DNA from: Embiotoca jacksoni
Lineage: Eukaryota; Chordata; Actinopteri; Embiotocidae
Direction of reading: 5' to 3'
Length of the DNA stretch: 64,000 nucleotides
Assembly (NCBI GenBank): GCA_022577435.1
Contig: JAKOON010000007.1
Coordinates: forward strand, 14,168,426-14,232,425
Shown: positions 60,611-64,000 of the stretch, piece by piece
Position numbering within the stretch: position 1 is the stretch's first letter
How the letters are laid out: each line of letters starts with the position of its first letter
Notes under the pieces: generated by a model
What the model was told of the DNA's origin: nothing
Seen by the model: only the letters and a program-made list of their open reading frames with translations
Database searches by the model: none
Made by a program: the position numbers and the translations under genes

Positions 60611-63600
60611 TTGACTTGTTTATGTTTTGGCTGACATGACCGCGTGTTCACACTGACGGGTACGGAAACGTGATCTCCAGTACTTGATTTTCAACACGGT
60701 GTTGTTGTCTCAAATCGCACACCGACGGGAGATACCAGTAACATTTGAACGCATCGCCATGCCAACATATCTGCCTGCTTTAATTATTTTACCCAGAAAT
60801 TAATATGTTTTCGTGCCCTCTGTTTTACACACACACAATAAACACTGATGGCTTCTATCCATCTGTGGTACTTAGTGAAAAATAAACACTTTTGTTGCTG
60901 CATTGTTGTACAACAGCTGCAGCAATTTGAAAATGCGTTACATTGGTGGTCCCTTCTTTTCCACTTTGTTGCCAAGATGGCGACCGTTGACCCGTACTTG
61001 CCCGCGTGATTGCATTTATGCACTCAAAACAGTGAGTGCAAGAACAGCGTTCGGAACACAGCACCTGTTTTAGGTCTCCCATCACCTCCCGAGGGTATCG
61101 GGTGGGGTACTACGGCTTTTCAGAGCCCTTTTTGTTCCTGAAAGCAGCTGCTGCTGTGGCTGAAAACAATTCTATTAAAGCAGTGACCTTAAAACTGTTG
61201 ACAGGACATGTAAACAATGAACCCAAACTCTACCGAGGACAGCTGCAGATTCAGGTGATACGTCGGTGTAGGTTCGTCACTGCAAGTGTCCAATTATACA
61301 CTGTTCGCTGACATATTATTGTAAAAAAAATTAATAAATGTAGGTGCTTTAATGTTTGTCTGCTGTCTGGTCGCAGCTCCCGAGTCAAATGTAACGTGTC
61401 AAACCTGAGCTGTGTTCTGTTATTCAGTCTCACCACAGGATGGAGCCATTGACAAACAGTTTTCAGAGAGCAGCTACACGGGAGGAAGCTTTTGGAAGAA
61501 ATGAGGGAACACATGCAGCTTAAGATCTTGAATTACTCCAAGCAGACGCAGCATTTGAACTGATAGTAACTAAGACTGAGACAGCAGTTGTTGTTGACAA
61601 ACATTTTAATAATAACCCAAGCAAAGCTGTATGCTGTTTTTCAGGATGGATGAAATGTCTACTTATCAACATGAGGAGTAGACAGTAATAGAATTTGTGT
61701 TCCAACAGATACCATTTTGTATTTAACACATATCAGTCCTGTTCGGTAATGGGTTTGCACACATGGGGGAGCTTACTGCCTCTGAGCAGGCAGATCAGAT
61801 GAGGCAGGTATGTTGCAGCTTCCCTGTGAGGCCCTGTGCTGTCTAAACAGACCCGCTCGGTCGAGGTAATAAAGCCGTGATTTTCTTTTATCTTCTGCAG
61901 ATATAAACAGCCCAGAAAAGTGGTCTGCGGGAGAGCCATAAATCACTGCTGAAGATGAGGTAATAAAGCACACATGGGGTGAGTCCATACCACTGAAAGA
62001 GCACAGACTCCCTCTTCAAACACAGCTGATGAAAGCGGTAGCTGCCTCTCAGTGCGCGGCAGCGGCGTACCAACCACGCACTTGCTGTGCTGCTGGGAAT
62101 ATCATATTTTATTTAAAGAGAAGGAACATTTGCTGTGCTAAATTTGTATACACAAACGTAATTTAATTCAACTCAACACAGAAGACTGAGGAAAAATGAC
62201 TGCATATGGCATATGAAAGTAATGCAGTAACCTCATAACTGACTCATGAGCAGGCCTCGAATGATCCCCAAAAAACGGAATTCCTCTGGTCAGGATAATA
62301 TTTTCCTGGATCAAGAAAAGACATATTTCATGCTCAGCATCAGCGTGTTCGTATTTGCAGAACCTCTCACTGCAAACAGCACAGAAATCTGACCTGTGAC
62401 CGTGTTATCGGGTTTAGAAATGAATATCAGAGCAGTGTTCCAGCAGGGTTGAGTCAGTAAGTCAGGTAAGACAAGGACTGCTTCATTTCACGTCTCTCCT
62501 CTCCCTCCTCTTCCTCCGTTTGCCGAACATCTTTATTTATAAAGACACACACGCAGCCAGCCTCGACCAGATGAAAAATTCCTCACTGAATTACAAGTCT
62601 GAATGCACCCAGGACCTTTTCCACGATTACGTCATCGCCCAAACTGCCAATAACTCACCCACAGTGGAAGCCTCACAGAGACAAGCAAAAGGAAAGCAGC
62701 ACCACAACAGAGGCAGTAAATTCCCTCCCTTTAATAAAAGTAGAGGACATAGAAGCCCGTCGTTTCTCGTTGCTGTATAGCGTGTACAGTACATAGGTGT
62801 GTTTTCTTCATTAGTTCTGTCGGGAGTCTTTTTATTTTCTGCTGCTTGTCAGGCACAGTGGGTTTTGGGAGTCCTGTTAGTTTGGCACGAAAAGCGGCAG
62901 AGGCGACCCATTGGCGCTCTTTTCTTTCCCATTTTTTAGGTTGAGCTGTAGGCCTCGAGGTGCTCCGAGTGATTAATCGCCTCCTTCATTTTCTGCTCAC
63001 CAGACCATCATCTGGTTAATTAGCGGTAATTGATGATGTCTACCCAGATGAATAACTGAAGGGATGTGGGCTTCCACAGCTGGGAAACCTGTGAAACTTT
63101 AGCTTTTCAAGAGGGGGGAAAAAAAACCTCATACGCTCTTTTTGACTTTCCCTCCATTTCCTCTTGCTTTCACTCTTTCTGCCTTCTGATGGCTGCAGGT
63201 TTGCTGGAATGTTGACTTTGGACACGCGGTTGAAAAAAGATCGCTCTGAGAAAGCAGCTGACCCTCGACCCTCTCTCTGAAACCGTCTGCCTCTGACCAA
63301 CAGAGACACGGCACCGGCCCCCGCCCCTGCTTTCATTTATAATGTGCTCCAATACTCAGTGGGTGCATTGCGCGTGTCGGGGCACAACTGTGTCAGGACC
63401 CCGAAGTGAGGCCAGTGCCAGACACTGAGGCCTCATGGGAGTCTTGTGACGCCAGTGGAGGACAGGAAGCTGCTGTTTGCCGGAAATCTTCTCACTTGAT
63501 AGAAAACTGAAGTGGAAATGAAATCAGGGAATCAGGACGAGTCGAGTTAGTGAGGGCAGTGATACACTTAAAGGAGTAGTTCAACAATTTGGGAAGCCTC

Positions 63601-64000
63601 ATTTGTGAGCTCAGGATGCCATGAAGGGATACCTGGTCACGTTTAATGAGAAGCTTAGGGAAAAGTTTTTATCTCACAAATGTCACTGTTTGTTGAAACC
63701 AACAAAAGGTACAAAAAGTAAAATAAAAGTAGCGCAGCTTGTGCAAATGTTGTAGTTAATTATTGGTTTGGCCACAGGGAAACTTTTTATTATTCTGGTG
63801 ACGAAGTAAAGAAAGATGAAATCACAAAAATACTGATGAGGCTGAACCTGAAACAGGTAAAAACACAACATTAATAGTTTGAGAACTACACACTGATCAT
63901 TGATAAAACCACTAACAGGTGAAGTGACTAACCTTGATTATCTCATCACAATGGCACCTTTCAAATTTTCCAGATAACAGTCTGATCTAACATCTGTGGG
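60610..64000. other. Spacer to the right edge; no gene recognised
   Basis: Frames of 60-98 codons exist, but none resembles a known protein or has convincing splice partners. About 62960-63050 is rich in homeodomain-type sites and is reported as a finding. At 63568-63600 the text GGAGTAGTTCAACAATTTGGG resembles the terminus of the inverted-repeat family seen at 19.9 kb. Confidence 0.5.

Noticed and set aside
62520..62780. 86-codon plus-strand frame in the right-hand spacer
   Set aside because: Low-complexity polar sequence with no recognisable domain, no splice partners and no clear promoter.
1..64000. tRNA, rRNA or CRISPR features
   Set aside because: None seen. The only tRNA-like sequence is the 18-nt match to the tRNA-Trp 3' end, which is explained as a retroelement primer binding site.

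Overview
This window is nuclear DNA from a bony fish, most likely a percomorph teleost. The genes are split by GT-AG introns. Introns and spacers carry CA/CT microsatellites and several dispersed repeats that I associate with percomorph genomes. The gene order anxa6 - tnip1 - gpx3 - dctn4 matches the human 5q33 block (ANXA6, TNIP1, GPX3, DCTN4), so this is a conserved vertebrate synteny group. No bacterial, phage or CRISPR content is present.

Layout: (1) 1-2934, minus strand: the 5' half of a cationic amino acid transporter gene (SLC7A1/2/3 type), cut by the left edge. (2) 2935-8980: spacer holding a truncated LTR retroelement in minus orientation (about 6.39-8.19 kb, with a tRNA-Trp-type primer binding site and a 32-bp repeat in U3), a 176-bp TTAA-flanked piggyBac-like MITE and a CT/CA tract. 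(3) about 9.0-20.96 kb, plus strand: anxa6, complete; 24 coding exons encode 660 residues with eight annexin repeats. (4) 20.97-25.65 kb: spacer with no gene recognised. (5) about 25.7-38.0 kb, plus strand: tnip1, 17 coding exons, 685 residues. (6) 42055-38453, minus strand: gpx3, 5 coding exons, 226 residues, with an in-frame TGA for selenocysteine and a candidate SECIS element. tnip1 and gpx3 converge, and their poly(A) signals are about 115 bp apart. (7) 42.2-46.0 kb: repeat-rich spacer ending in a 0.68-kb ACCTA-type satellite. (8) 46198-59306, plus strand: dctn4, 13 constitutive coding exons plus a 21-nt microexon (462 or 469 residues). Its first intron holds a 2.7-kb array of 15-bp AT-rich units. 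(9) 59.3-64.0 kb: dctn4 3' UTR, then spacer with no recognised gene.

The genes are unrelated in pathway: arginine/lysine uptake, Ca2+-dependent membrane binding, ubiquitin-dependent damping of NF-kB, extracellular peroxide removal, and the dynein-dynactin motor. They are neighbours through conserved synteny, not an operon. Exon boundaries were derived by hand from splice consensus, reading-frame phase and remembered vertebrate orthologues. The phases close exactly in all four complete genes.

I found no wholly new protein system. The most notable observations are the dctn4 exon 1 boxed in by two satellites, the gpx3 selenoprotein signals and its tail-to-tail arrangement with tnip1, the GC-AG intron in the transporter gene, the mirrored exon lengths of anxa6, and the LTR fragment with a repeated putative enhancer unit.
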